Of a stretch of DNA of 64,000 bases, positions 34,035 through 43,241 are shown in pieces. The number at the start of each line of letters is the position of its first letter. The first letter of the stretch is position 1. This DNA comes from JANMDU01 sp031376455. GTDB lineage: Bacteria; Pseudomonadota; Gammaproteobacteria; Burkholderiales; Burkholderiaceae_C. The DNA is taken from the NCBI GenBank assembly GCA_031376455.1, contig JANMDU010000122.1:6937-70936 (forward strand). Direction: 5' to 3'. A program made the position numbers and the translations under genes. Under the pieces are notes generated by a model. That model worked only from the letters and a program-made list of their open reading frames with translations, searched no databases and was not told the origin of the DNA.

Positions 34035-35099
34035 CTATGCAACGGTTTCGTACCACGAGCCTCGTCCTGCGCCTCTCGACACTAACAATCTAGCTGTCAC
34101 CAAATTCCTGAAATGTTGCTTGAGCGTATTGCGATTCGCTTGTGTAAGCGTCACTGCTTCGGCTACTGTGATTCGCCCATGTTGCCGCACATGTTCAATA
34201 ATTTTTAGAGAGAGTTCGGGCAGTTGGGCGCGTAGAAGTTGTTCTCTTTCTATCTTCTTGGCCAAGCGTTGCATTTGCTCGCGCAAGCAGCGCAAAAAGA
34301 AGAGCAGCCATGGCTGCCAATTTGGCTCAGGTGTGCGGATGGTGCCTTGAGTTTGGCGCAAGGCGAGGTAATAGGCCTCTTTGTTGGCCTCAATCACGCT
34401 CTCCAGCGAGCTGAATGGCAGATAAGCGTAACCAGCTTGCAGAAGCAACAAGGTCGTGAGAGCGCGGCTGATGCGGCCATTGCCGTCTTGAAAAGGGTGA
34501 ATTTCCAAAAACGTGACGACCCAAATGCCAATGCGGAGCAGCGGATGAAGCTGGCTTGTGATCGCTTCTCTTTGCTGGGCTTGCTGCCACTCGGTCAGCT
34601 CCTGCATGAGGCGCGGCGTGTCAAAAGGTGTCGCAGTTTCAAAGACGATGCCTAGCTGCTTGCCAGCTTCGTCAAAGGCGGCCACGCTGTTGGAGGTGGT
34701 TTTGTATATGCCGCGATGCCAATCGTCTTTGCTGCTATGTTGCAGTAAGTCTCTATGCAACTGCTGTATGTGATTTTCAGTGAAATAAATATCGGGCCAT
34801 GAGCTGTAGATCAAATCCATGACCTGCGCGTAGCCAGCCACTTCTTGCTCATCGCGTGTCGCAAAACTTTGGATGCTTAAGTTTGAGAGTAGCTGCTCCA
34901 CTTGGCCGTCCGTTAGGCGACTGCCTTCGATACGGGTGGATGAGCCGATGCTTTCAATTGTGGCTACTCGGCGCAGCGCACTCAGGCGCTCAGGCGCGAG
35001 GCTTCCTAATGCTCGCCAAGCACCTTTGAACTCATCAATCTGCGTGATGAGTGCTAATATTTCTGGCGTGATTTTTACCGTGTGAGTGTAGAAAGGCAT
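34035..35099 (-). CDS. Fic family protein with C-terminal winged helix
   Basis: A 354-residue protein. The Fic core motif HPFQDGNGRISR (201-212) is complete, with catalytic His201, so it should be able to AMPylate a target. An N-terminal inhibitory motif STRIEG (54-59) fits the class II (S/T)xxxE(G/N) pattern that blocks ATP in the active site. A C-terminal winged HTH (ITVAEAVTLTQANRNTLKQH) suggests DNA binding. It lies downstream of uvrB on the same strand, after an A/T-rich spacer with direct repeats. The target protein is unknown. Confidence 0.93.
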   Translation of the reverse strand: MPFYTHTVKITPEILALITQIDEFKGAWRALGSLAPERLSALRRVATIESIGSSTRIEGSRLTDGQVEQLLSNLSIQSFATRDEQEVAGYAQVMDLIYSSWPDIYFTENHIQQLHRDLLQHSSKDDWHRGIYKTTSNSVAAFDEAGKQLGIVFETATPFDTPRLMQELTEWQQAQQREAITSQLHPLLRIGIWVVTFLEIHPFQDGNGRISRALTTLLLLQAGYAYLPFSSLESVIEANKEAYYLALRQTQGTIRTPEPNWQPWLLFFLRCLREQMQRLAKKIEREQLLRAQLPELSLKIIEHVRQHGRITVAEAVTLTQANRNTLKQHFRNLVTARLLVSRGAGRGSWYETVA

Positions 35100-35125
35100 G
35101 GCTCTTTATTAACTCGGACATCCGT

Positions 35126-35179
35126 TTATACACCCAATTAAACCCAATTTATGAATGCTTAGGGCTTAAACACCCAATA
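35126..35179 (-). promoter_or_regulatory. Three iteron-like direct repeats upstream of fic
   Basis: On the minus strand ATTGGGTGTTTAA, ATTGGGTTTAA and ATTGGGTGTATAA occur in the 100-base spacer upstream of the Fic start (plus-strand copies near 35126, 35137 and 35164). They could be binding sites for the winged helix of the Fic protein itself. Confidence 0.45.
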
Positions 35180-35199
35180 AAGTATCCATTTTTACCCGT

Positions 35200-37289
35200 T
35201 TACGCTGTAAAAGGCACGATGTTGTCCGTCCCCGTTGCGCCAAAAGCTTGCTCGCGCAGCAAGGCCAATTGATCTCGCACCCTCGCTGCTTTTTCGAATT
35301 CTAGATTCTTCGCGTGCTCGATCATTTGCTTCTCTAGGCTCTTGATCCGCTTGCCCACATCGCGTTCGCTCATGTCTTCCACGTGCGCGCGCTCTAAGTC
35401 GCGCTTGGCCATTTCTTTGCTGGCTTTGTCGCTGTACACGCCATCAATCAGGTCTTTGACCTTTTTGACGATGCTCATCGGCGTGATACCGTTGTCTAAG
35501 TTGTGTTGCGTTTGTTTGATACGGCGGCGCTCCGTCTCATCCATCGCTTTTCTCATGGAGTCAGTGATCTTGTCGCCATACAAAATCGCGCGGCCATTTA
35601 AGTTTCTCGCGGCGCGGCCAATGGTTTGAATCAAGCTGCGCTCAGCTCTTAAAAAGCCTTCTTTGTCGGCATCGAGGATCGCACCAAAGAGACCTCGGGG
35701 ATATCCAAGCCTTCTCGCAGCAAGTTAATACCCACCAACACGTCGAATGCGCCAAGCCGCAGATCACGCAAAATTTCCACGCGCTCGACCGTATCCACAT
35801 CGCTATGCAAATAGCGCACTTTCACACCGTTGTCAGCCAAGTAATCTGTCAATTGCTCGGCCATGCGCTTGGTCAATGTCGTGATCAACACGCGCTCATT
35901 TTTATCCACCCGGATGCGAATCTCTTGCAACACATCATCGACCTGATTTGTCGCTGGCCGCACTTCCACCTCCGGATCGACCAAGCCCGTCGGCCGCACG
36001 ACCTGCTCCACCACCTGCCCCGCATGCTCTTTCTCATAATTTGCAGGCGTAGCGCTCACGAAGATACATTGGCGCATGCGCGTCTCAAACTCTTCAAATT
36101 TCAGCGGGCGGTTGTCTAAAGCGCTGGGCAGGCGAAAGCCATATTCCACCAGCGTGGTTTTGCGCGAGCGGTCGCCGTTGTACATCGCGTTGAGCTGGCC
36201 AATCATTTGGTGGCTCTCGTCTAAAAACATCAGCGCGTCTTTGGGCATGTAATCGGTCAGCGTGCTCGGTGGCGCGCCCACCGGAGCGCCTGAGAGATGC
36301 CGCGTGTAATTTTCAATACCTTTGCAATGGCCAACTTCCGAGAGCATCTCTAAATCAAATCGCGTGCGTTGCTCAAGGCGTTGAGCTTCCACCAGCTTGC
36401 CCATACCCACCAGCTCTTTGAGCCGCGCATCCAGCTCAAGCTTGATCGTCTCCACCGCCATGAGCACCTTATCTCTCGGCGTGACGTAATGGCTGCTTGG
36501 ATAGACCGTGAAGCGCGGAATTTTTTGCCGAATGCGGCCTGTGAGCGGATCAAACAAGGAAAGCGTTTCGATCTCATCGTCAAACAATTCAATGCGAATC
36601 GCCAGCTCCGAATGCTCGGCGGGAAACACATCAATCGTGTCGCCGCGCACGCGGAATTTGCCGCGCGAAAAATCTTGCTCATTGCGCGAATACTGCATGC
36701 GAATGAGCTGCCCAATCACGTCACGCTGACCAAGCTTGTCGCCCACGCGCAGCGTCATGATCATTTGGTGATAACTCTCGGGCTCGCCAATGCCATAAAT
36801 CGCAGAAACAGTCGCCACGATGATCACATCTCTTCGCTCAAGAATCGATTTCGTACACGAGAGACGCATCTGCTCAATATGCTCATTGATCGCCGAATCC
36901 TTCTCAATGAACAAATCACGCTGCGGCACGTAAGCCTCGGGCTGGTAATAGTCGTAATAACTCACGAAATACTCGACAGCATTTTTCGGAAAAAACTCAC
37001 GGAACTCGCTGTACAACTGCGCCGCCAACGTCTTGTTCGGCGCAAATACAATCGCAGGCCGTCCCATTTGCGCAATCACATTGGCCATGGTGAAGGTTTT
37101 GCCCGAGCCCGTCACGCCTAGCAGCGTTTGAAACACCTCCCCGTTTTCCACGCCTTCCACCAGTTGCGCAATCGCAGTCGGCTGATCGCCCGCAGGCTGA
37201 TACGGCATGAAAAGCTCAAACGGCGAGCCGGGATAGCTCACAAAAGAGCCAACTTTCGTTTCAGGAATAACTTCTAAGACTTCTGGCAT
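35200..37289 (-). pseudogene. uvrB: uvrB with a single-base frameshift
   Basis: UvrB is the damage-verifying helicase of nucleotide excision repair. The first frame encodes residues from MPEVLEVIPETKVG through Walker A (LLGVTGSGKTFTMANV), the beta-hairpin (YVSYYDYYQPEAYVPQ region) and LVGINLLREGLDIPEVSLV. It then shifts near 35682. The second frame resumes with DADKEGFLRAERSLIQTIGR, then AARNLNGRAILY, and the C-terminal UVR motif, ending NIVPFTA. Restoring one base (GTGCG to GTGGCG) gives an uninterrupted protein of about 696 residues, the normal length. As written, motif VI and the UvrC-binding tail are lost. The start at 37289 is preferred because GGAAAA precedes it; 37304 is possible. Confidence 0.92.
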
Positions 37290-37354
37290 AGCTTTTCCGG
37301 GCATTGCTGCAGTGCAGCGATAAAATATTAGTTTGCACGAGTTTGAATGACATT

Positions 37355-37454
37355 GAACACGGAAAGCACGGAAATTACACGAAAGACACAGAAAAATTCC
37401 TTTTTCCTTTTTCCTTTTCGTGCCCTCCGTGCAATTTCCGTGACTTTCGTGTTC
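37355..37454. repeat. Element B copy 2: long CACGGAA palindrome
   Basis: Arms 37355-37395 and 37415-37454 are near-complementary (GAACACGGAAAGCACGGAAA against TTTCCGTGACTTTCGTGTTC). It lies between the divergent starts of uvrB and tyrB. Confidence 0.9.
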
Positions 37455-37497
37455 CCATTCTCAATTCCACCAATAACCATCCAGAAAGCCCTACGAA

Positions 37498-38694
37498 ATG
37501 AGCCTCTTCTCAGCCGTCGAAATGGCCCCCCGCGACCCGATTTTGGGTTTGAACGAGCAATTCAATGCCGACACCAACCCCGCCAAAGTCAATCTCGGCG
37601 TGGGCGTGTATTACGACGACAACGGCAAGCTGCCTCTTCTGAAATGTGTGCAAGAAGCTGAGAAGCAAATGGCTGCTGCACCCAAAGCGCGTGGCTATTT
37701 GCCGATTGATGGCATTGCGGCTTACGATTCAGCCGTCAAAGGTCTCGTATTCGGTGCAGATTCTGAGATGGTGAAATCGGACCGGGTGGCTACGGTGCAA
37801 GGCATTGGCGGCACGGGTGGCCTCAAGATTGGTGCAGACTTTTTGAAGAAATTCTCGCCGAATGCAAAGGTGCTGATTTCTGACCCGAGCTGGGAAAACC
37901 ACCGAGCACTCTTCATGCAAGCGGGCTTCGTGGTCGAGAGCTATCCCTATTACGACGCTGAAAAAAGAGGTGTGAATTTCGCCGGCATGCTTGCTGCACT
38001 CAGCGCAGCAGCGCCCGGCACCATCGTGATCTTGCACGCTTGCTGCCACAACCCCACGGGCTACGACATTTCCGCTGCTGATTGGGATCAAGTGATCGAC
38101 GTTGTGAAATCTCGCAATCTCACGCCCTTCCTCGACATGGCCTACCAAGGCTTTGGCTATGGCATTGCGGAAGATGGCGCTGTGATCGGTAAGTTCGTCG
38201 CTGCTGGCCTGAACTTTTTTGTCTCCACCAGCTTCTCCAAAAGTTTCAGCTTATATGGCGAGCGCGTCGGCGCACTCTCCGTGGCGTGCGCGAGCGCAGA
38301 AGAATGCTCTCGTGTGCTCTCCCAGCTCAAAATCATGATTCGCACCAATTATTCCAACCCACCCACCCACGGCGGCACGGTCTGCGCTATGGTGCTCAAT
38401 ACACCCGATCTGCGCAAAATGTGGGAAGAGGAATTGGCCGAGATGCGGGTGCGCATCAAAGCCATGCGCAGCGCCTTCGTCGAAAAACTCAAAGCCGCAG
38501 GCGTCAAGCAAGACATGAGCTTCATCACCACGCAAATCGGCATGTTCAGCTACAGCGGCCTCAGCAAAGACCAAATGGTGCGCCTACGCAATGAATTCGG
38601 CGTATACGGCACAGACACAGGCCGCATGTGTGTTGCCGCACTTAATAGCAAAAACATTGATCACGTTTGCGCGAGTATTGCGAAAGTAATCTGA
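37498..38694 (+). CDS. tyrB: Aromatic amino acid aminotransferase
   Basis: A PLP-dependent class I aminotransferase, 398 residues, of the aspartate/tyrosine group. The PLP lysine is Lys248 in STSFSKSFSLYGERVGALS. HACCHNPTGYDIS and LDMAYQGFGYG carry the Asn, Asp and Tyr contacts. It starts MSLFSAVEMAPRDPILGLNE, typical of TyrB/AspC in betaproteobacteria. It transaminates phenylpyruvate or hydroxyphenylpyruvate and possibly oxaloacetate; the sequence alone does not separate TyrB from AspC. Confidence 0.93.
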   Translation: MSLFSAVEMAPRDPILGLNEQFNADTNPAKVNLGVGVYYDDNGKLPLLKCVQEAEKQMAAAPKARGYLPIDGIAAYDSAVKGLVFGADSEMVKSDRVATVQGIGGTGGLKIGADFLKKFSPNAKVLISDPSWENHRALFMQAGFVVESYPYYDAEKRGVNFAGMLAALSAAAPGTIVILHACCHNPTGYDISAADWDQVIDVVKSRNLTPFLDMAYQGFGYGIAEDGAVIGKFVAAGLNFFVSTSFSKSFSLYGERVGALSVACASAEECSRVLSQLKIMIRTNYSNPPTHGGTVCAMVLNTPDLRKMWEEELAEMRVRIKAMRSAFVEKLKAAGVKQDMSFITTQIGMFSYSGLSKDQMVRLRNEFGVYGTDTGRMCVAALNSKNIDHVCASIAKVI

Positions 38695-38707
38695 GTCTCA
38701 AAAAGCT

Positions 38708-38752
38708 TCAATCCAAAAAAAATGCTCTTAGGAGCATTTTTTTTTGGATTGA
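38708..38752. terminator. Bidirectional terminator after tyrB
   Basis: A long stem, TCAATCC plus A8 plus TGCTC pairing with GAGCA plus T9 plus GGATTGA around a 4-base loop. T runs occur on both strands. It separates tyrB from the convergent dodecin gene. Confidence 0.9.
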
Positions 38753-38814
38753 AAGTTGATCAGCCCGGCGTATTGATTGCACAAGATGCTATCAAAAGAT
38801 GAGCTCTGTGATAC

Positions 38815-39039
38815 TCACTTCTTTTTCGCCGATGCCTTACTTTGCAAGACAAAGGTCACCTTCATCTGCACACGATACTCCGTGATCTTGCCCTTACTCA
38901 CCACCACTTTTTGCTCCTGCACCCAAGCACCTTGAATATCGTCCACCGATTCAGCGGCGCGCGCAATGCCGGTGGCTATCGCATCTTCAAAGCTTTTCTT
39001 GCTGCTGGCGCTGATCTCGATAATTTTTGCAACGGTCAT
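38815..39039 (-). CDS. Dodecin family flavin-binding protein
   Basis: A 74-residue dodecin. The start MTVAKIIEISASSKKSFEDA, then ESVDDIQGAWVQEQKVVVSK with the flavin-stacking Trp, and the C-terminal YRVQMKVTFVL strand match the family, which forms a hollow dodecamer that stores flavins. A perfect AGGAG precedes the ATG. It stands alone, with a terminator downstream. Confidence 0.93.
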   Translation of the reverse strand: MTVAKIIEISASSKKSFEDAIATGIARAAESVDDIQGAWVQEQKVVVSKGKITEYRVQMKVTFVLQSKASAKKK

Positions 39040-39127
39040 CTCTATCTCCTAAAAAAATTAAACCAAGGGACATTCACGTTACCCTAGGCAGCGCGTTTTG
39101 GCAAGGCAAGCGCTGCCCAAGGTTAAG

Positions 39128-41410
39128 ATGCCGCTCATGTCGACAGCTCTTCCCGATACTGCACCGCCCCTCCCCGCCGCACTGCCCAGCTATCGCCTCC
39201 AGATTGACTCCTTGGTCATTGCGCTGGCATTCATTGCAGCCCTGCTCGTGGCCAGTGTGCTGTGGCATCGCTCGCATTCGCCCTCGGCAGGATTTTTGGC
39301 CGATCCCAGCAAGGCGGGCGCAACTGCTGGCTGGCGCATCACAGAAATTTCGCGCGAGGCAGCTCAAGGCGGCGTGCCGCGCGGGTGGCTGGATGCCACG
39401 CTCACGCGCGCTTGTGCTCCAGCGAGCGAGGCCTCCAGCACAGAGCGTTGCGTCAATTTGCAGCCTGAGTGGATGATTGACAGCCCAATTGGCCTGCCAT
39501 CAGCCAGCGCGATTGCACAATTCATTCGCAGCCAGCAAGCGCTGCTGGCGCTGGGCGCGCGCGCGGGGGATCGTGTGACGCTGCATGCGCAGTTGGCCTC
39601 ATCAGGCCAAGAGGTCAGCGCCAGCGTTACGCTACAAAACTCTCGCGAATTTTTAAACGAGCGCTTTGCTTTGGTCTTGATTGCCGCCTTGATGGTGTAT
39701 TTAGTGGGCTGCGCCATGCTGGCCTTTGTGCGTCGCTCACGCGAGGTGTGGATGGCCTTTGGCATGTGTGCCGGATTTTTTCTGTTCATGCTCATGCGAA
39801 GTTGGTACACCAATCGCACTTGGGCGCAGCCAGAACTTGGCTGGTGGCTGGCGATTTCTTGGTTTCGCATCGGTGTGATGTTGTGTGCCTGCGCCTGCGT
39901 GCTCACGCTGTGGAATGTGCGCATCCAAAAATATCGCGCTTGGCCGCTGGCCGTCTCAGCCATCTTATGCGGCGTGGTGCTGATGCATGCGCTCGGATGG
40001 ATTGATTCAGCCACTTGGGGCTACCGTTTGGTGACCTTAGGTTTTCTGCTCGTGGTGGTGGGCATCGGCATATCGTCTTGGTGGCTGGGCTATCGCGGCG
40101 ATGAAGGCGAGCGGCTGCGCTCGCGCAGCTTCGGGCGCATCATCGCGATTGGCTTTTTGCCTGTGCTCATCACCATGCCGCTGTGGACTTTTCGACCTGA
40201 TTTACTGCAAATCGCCTATTTGCAAAATCTGGCGGTGGGCTTGGCAGGCATCCCGGTGATCATCATCGTGGCGCAATCGGCGCAATATCAGTTGCATGAA
40301 TTTTGGTGGCGGCTGTGGCTGGTGCTGGTTGCAGCCGTGCTCGCTTTGATCACGGCTGCAGTTGTAGTGGTGTTTTCGGGAATTTCAGCGTCACTTAGCC
40401 TCATCATCATGGCCGCACTTGCTGCTCTCACGATCTACCTCTTGCGCGGCTGGCTAGAAAAGCGTTTGATTGGCAAGCCGCCCGTGCTGGAGGGCTTTTT
40501 GCCGCAGGTGATGCAATTGCAAGCCTTGAATGGCGATGCGTTTGACCGCGCTTGGCGCAGCTTGCTGCAAGATGCCTTTGCGCCCAAAGAATTCAATGCC
40601 ATTGGCGATACCCGCCAAATTGAATTAACCGAGCAGGGCAATGGCTTGCAACTACCCGCCATCGGCTCATCGCCCGCGCTCGCTTTGAAAGGCGCAGCCA
40701 ACTACACGCGCAGCTTCAGCCATGCCGATGCGCGCTTGGCTTCTAGCTTGCACACCTTGGTCTCGCAAGGCTTGGCAGCCCGCAGTTCCTTCATCGCCGG
40801 CGCGGTGCAAGAGCGCCGGCGCATAGCAGCGGATCTGCATGACGACATTGGCGGCAAGCTGCTGCATTTGGCCAATACTGCAGGCGCAGAAGGCCAATAC
40901 GCCCGCAATACGCTAGAGGATTTGCGCACCATCACACGCGGCCTCTCAGCCCAACCACGCGCCCTGCCTGAGCTGCTCGCTGATTTGCAATACCAGCTTG
41001 GCCAACGCGCCGAGCGCGGCGGCATCGATCTGCACTTTGCCGCGCAGCTGCCCCCAGACCAAGCCACCCTCCAAATCGGCTCGCGCCAAAGCACGGTGCT
41101 GGCCAGCATTTGCAGCGAGCTGCTGCGCAATGCCATGCAGCACAAGGGCACACGCCAAGTGCAGTTTCGTATCGCCATAATCGATTGGCAGTTCCATTTG
41201 CGCTGCACCAACGATGGCCCGCCCACCGATCCAGCCCAGTGGACCAGCGGCTTAGGCACCACCTCGATTCGCCGCCGTGTTTATGATTTGCAAGGCCAAT
41301 GCAACTGGCAAGCCCGCTCGGGCGGCGGTGTGCAGTTTGAAGCCTCTTGGCCACTGAATACCTGGCTCAGCGCCGACACGGGTGCCTTCATGGCGGATGA
41401 TCTGAAATAA
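39128..41410 (+). CDS. Polytopic sensor histidine kinase (HisKA_3 type)
   Basis: A 760-residue membrane kinase. One N-terminal helix (SLVIALAFIAALLVASVLW) is followed by a periplasmic segment of about 140 residues; its end (GARAGDRVTLHAQLASSGQE) looks faintly PDZ-like. About eight more helices follow, then a cytoplasmic linker. The dimerisation block ERRRIAADLHDDIGGKLLHL has phospho-His at about residue 571. The HATPase region has CSELLRNAMQHKG and TSGLGTTSIRRRVYDLQG. This layout resembles NarX/ComP-type kinases. The ATG at 39128 has AAGG upstream; 39137 is an alternative. The response regulator follows after 94 bases. The signal is unknown. Confidence 0.88.
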   Translation: MPLMSTALPDTAPPLPAALPSYRLQIDSLVIALAFIAALLVASVLWHRSHSPSAGFLADPSKAGATAGWRITEISREAAQGGVPRGWLDATLTRACAPASEASSTERCVNLQPEWMIDSPIGLPSASAIAQFIRSQQALLALGARAGDRVTLHAQLASSGQEVSASVTLQNSREFLNERFALVLIAALMVYLVGCAMLAFVRRSREVWMAFGMCAGFFLFMLMRSWYTNRTWAQPELGWWLAISWFRIGVMLCACACVLTLWNVRIQKYRAWPLAVSAILCGVVLMHALGWIDSATWGYRLVTLGFLLVVVGIGISSWWLGYRGDEGERLRSRSFGRIIAIGFLPVLITMPLWTFRPDLLQIAYLQNLAVGLAGIPVIIIVAQSAQYQLHEFWWRLWLVLVAAVLALITAAVVVVFSGISASLSLIIMAALAALTIYLLRGWLEKRLIGKPPVLEGFLPQVMQLQALNGDAFDRAWRSLLQDAFAPKEFNAIGDTRQIELTEQGNGLQLPAIGSSPALALKGAANYTRSFSHADARLASSLHTLVSQGLAARSSFIAGAVQERRRIAADLHDDIGGKLLHLANTAGAEGQYARNTLEDLRTITRGLSAQPRALPELLADLQYQLGQRAERGGIDLHFAAQLPPDQATLQIGSRQSTVLASICSELLRNAMQHKGTRQVQFRIAIIDWQFHLRCTNDGPPTDPAQWTSGLGTTSIRRRVYDLQGQCNWQARSGGGVQFEASWPLNTWLSADTGAFMADDLK

Positions 41411-41422
41411 ATCTTTCTTCTA

Positions 41423-41442
41423 CACCCCTAGTATTGGGGATA
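41423..41442. promoter_or_regulatory. CCCCTAG inverted motif, site 1
   Basis: The sequence CACCCCTAGTATTGGGGAT is an imperfect palindrome, located about 65 bases upstream of the response regulator start. Two similar motifs lie upstream of the exported-protein genes. Confidence 0.55.
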
Positions 41443-41504
41443 GCCTCAGAGTGTGCAAAATTTCACAATAGCGTCAATCAGTTGAACTCCTAAACCACGT
41501 CGCC

Positions 41505-42215
41505 ATGCCCGCCCGCATTCTCATCCTAGAAGACCAGCCCGATGGCATTGCTCTGCTGACCGCTGCCATCCAAGGCTGCTTTGATCAGCCGCAGATCAGC
41601 TTGGCGATGAATTTGGCCAGCGTGCGAGAAGTAGTGGCCGCGCAAGCAGCCGGTGCGCCGTTTGATTACGCCTTGGTCGATCTGCGCTTGCCCGACGGCT
41701 TGTCGATTGATTGGCTGGCGCAATTCAAAGCGCAGTATCCTGAGACGCAGGCCATCGTGACCAGCCTGTATGACGACGATGATTTGGTGTTCGCCGCGCT
41801 GCGCGCCGGCGCGGATGGCTATGTGCTCAAAGGCGATGGGCCTGAGCACATGCAGCAGGCCTTGCGCAAAGTGATGCTGGGCGAGCCGCCCATTTCGCCA
41901 TCGATTGCCCGCAAGCTCATGGGGCAGTTTCGCGGCGGCGGCTTAGCCTCCAGCACACAAGATTTCATGCCCTCGCAAGCGAACTTGCCAGCAGCAACCG
42001 GCATCGACGAAGCCCCACGCCTTACCGCGCGCGAGCTAGAGGTGCTCTCCCATATCGGCAGCGGCCTCATGATCAAGCAAGTGGCCGCGCGCTTGGGCAT
42101 TGGCTACCACACCGTCAATGACAACATCAAATCCATCTACCGCAAGCTGGGCATCCGCACGCGCGCGCAGGCGGCGGCTGAGGCTTCTAAGCGTGGCTTG
42201 GTGGGTGCAATGTGA
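41505..42215 (+). CDS. LuxR/NarL-type response regulator
   Basis: A 236-residue regulator. The receiver domain has phospho-acceptor Asp59 in YALVDLRLPDG, Thr86 in IVTSLYD and Lys109 in GYVLKGD. The C-terminal LuxR HTH is LTARELEVLSHIGSGLMIKQ followed by VAARLGIGYHTVNDNIKSIY. It pairs with the upstream HisKA_3 kinase. Probable targets are the CCCCTAG motifs on both sides of this gene, because dimers of this family bind short inverted repeats. Confidence 0.94.
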   Translation: MPARILILEDQPDGIALLTAAIQGCFDQPQISLAMNLASVREVVAAQAAGAPFDYALVDLRLPDGLSIDWLAQFKAQYPETQAIVTSLYDDDDLVFAALRAGADGYVLKGDGPEHMQQALRKVMLGEPPISPSIARKLMGQFRGGGLASSTQDFMPSQANLPAATGIDEAPRLTARELEVLSHIGSGLMIKQVAARLGIGYHTVNDNIKSIYRKLGIRTRAQAAAEASKRGLVGAM

Positions 42216-42243
42216 ATACAAGTCACTTGAATTTTTGAGTGAT

Positions 42244-42310
42244 TTTTAAATCCTTTTAGGGCGATAGCCGGCATATATATTGCGCAGAGTGCTATTATTT
42301 TTATAGTAAT
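42244..42310 (-). repeat. Element A copy, intergenic
   Basis: Reverse orientation: GCCGGCATATATATTGCGCA, then GAGTGCTATTATTTTTATAG. It sits between the response regulator stop and the first of the CCCCTAG sites ahead of the exported-protein genes. Confidence 0.88.
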
Positions 42311-42318
42311 TCATTAAA

Positions 42319-42340
42319 TATCCCCCAGAACTAGGGGTAT
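42319..42340. promoter_or_regulatory. CCCCTAG inverted motif, site 2
   Basis: ATCCCCCAGAACTAGGGGTAT, an imperfect palindrome about 115 bases upstream of the first exported-protein gene. Confidence 0.55.
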
Positions 42341-42364
42341 CTCCATCGCCACAGTTTTCGCCTC

Positions 42365-42382
42365 TCCCCTAGCACTGGGGAT
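42365..42382. promoter_or_regulatory. CCCCTAG inverted motif, site 3
   Basis: TCCCCTAGCACTGGGGAT, about 72 bases upstream of the first exported-protein gene. Its centre is about 44 bases from that of site 2, close to four helical turns, so dimers on both sites would face the same side of the DNA. Confidence 0.6.
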
Positions 42383-42453
42383 GCATCAAAACGCTGCGCT
42401 CTGCAACACTTCTCCTCATCGCTCATTTCAGCGAATTCCAACGGAGAAAAAAC

Positions 42454-43206
42454 ATGCACTCACCCCTACCCCGCCTCTCAGCCCTTTGCGGCATCACAGC
42501 CTTCAGCCTTGCTTCAGCATTCAGCCTGATGCCTTCAACCAGCTCTGCGCAAGAGGTGCACGATTGGGGCAAAACCTTTGCCAGCATCGCCCGCCCCACC
42601 AAAACAGCCCGCTGCCCCACCGGCTACATTGCCAGCGCCGCTGCGCAAACCTGCGAGACCTTCTCTGCCATCACGCCCAAAGCGCTGCCCAGGAGCGGCG
42701 CATGCCCCGCAGGCAGCACGGAAGAGTTTGGCGCGTATTGCACACCCACTGTGAGTGACATGTCAGACCGCATGGCAGGCTTGCTCGCTCGCCATTATTT
42801 CCAAGATCTAAATGGCGTTTACATGAATTCGCTGGGCAACGCCAGCAGCATGTCCATGGCTTTACCGCCCGTACTGAGCGCCTACATGAGCAAGCGCGCC
42901 GCTGCCGGCCAGAGCAGCAGCTTGATGAAAGACAACTCCCCGATGCCAAACCTTCCTACTGCTCTGCCGATTCAGTGCGGCGATAATTTCATGCTTGGAC
43001 TCGAAGCCGCGCTGCGCTGCCAAGCAGCCATTGGCGGCGCTCGCGCCAGCCAAGCGCAAGCCGGCGCACCCGTGACCACGCAAGAGCAAATCACCGGTAT
43101 CGGCGCTGTACCCGCAGCCCCGCCCGCAACTGCTGCACCTGCCGCGCCCGCAATCAACCCAAAAGACGCACTCAAACAAGGCCTCAAGGGTCTGCTGAGT
43201 AAGTAA
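42454..43206 (+). CDS. Exported protein of unknown function
   Basis: A 250-residue frame with a signal peptide (LSALCGITAFSLASAFSLMP, cleavage probably after SSA). The mature part has paired Cys in two similar short units (ARCPTGYIASAAAQTCE and GACPAGSTEEFGAYC), perhaps a small disulfide-linked repeat. A Met/Ser-rich middle follows, then a Pro/Ala-rich low-complexity stretch (PAAPPATAAPAAPAINP), and the protein ends LKQGLKGLLSK. I do not recognise the family. AACGGAGAAAAA precedes the ATG. It is followed after 35 bases by a lipoprotein gene with the same ribosome binding site. Confidence 0.8.
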   Translation: MHSPLPRLSALCGITAFSLASAFSLMPSTSSAQEVHDWGKTFASIARPTKTARCPTGYIASAAAQTCETFSAITPKALPRSGACPAGSTEEFGAYCTPTVSDMSDRMAGLLARHYFQDLNGVYMNSLGNASSMSMALPPVLSAYMSKRAAAGQSSSLMKDNSPMPNLPTALPIQCGDNFMLGLEAALRCQAAIGGARASQAQAGAPVTTQEQITGIGAVPAAPPATAAPAAPAINPKDALKQGLKGLLSK

Positions 43207-43241
43207 AAGCGCGCTCAGATCAACCATTAAACGGAGAAAAA

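Noticed and set aside
35640..35690. Programmed frameshift in uvrB
   Set aside because: No slippery heptamer or downstream stimulatory structure is evident, and UvrB is not known to use one; a simple one-base loss explains the data.
37290..37355. LexA box upstream of uvrB
   Set aside because: No CTGT-n8-ACAG type sequence was found in the short region between the uvrB start and the palindrome.
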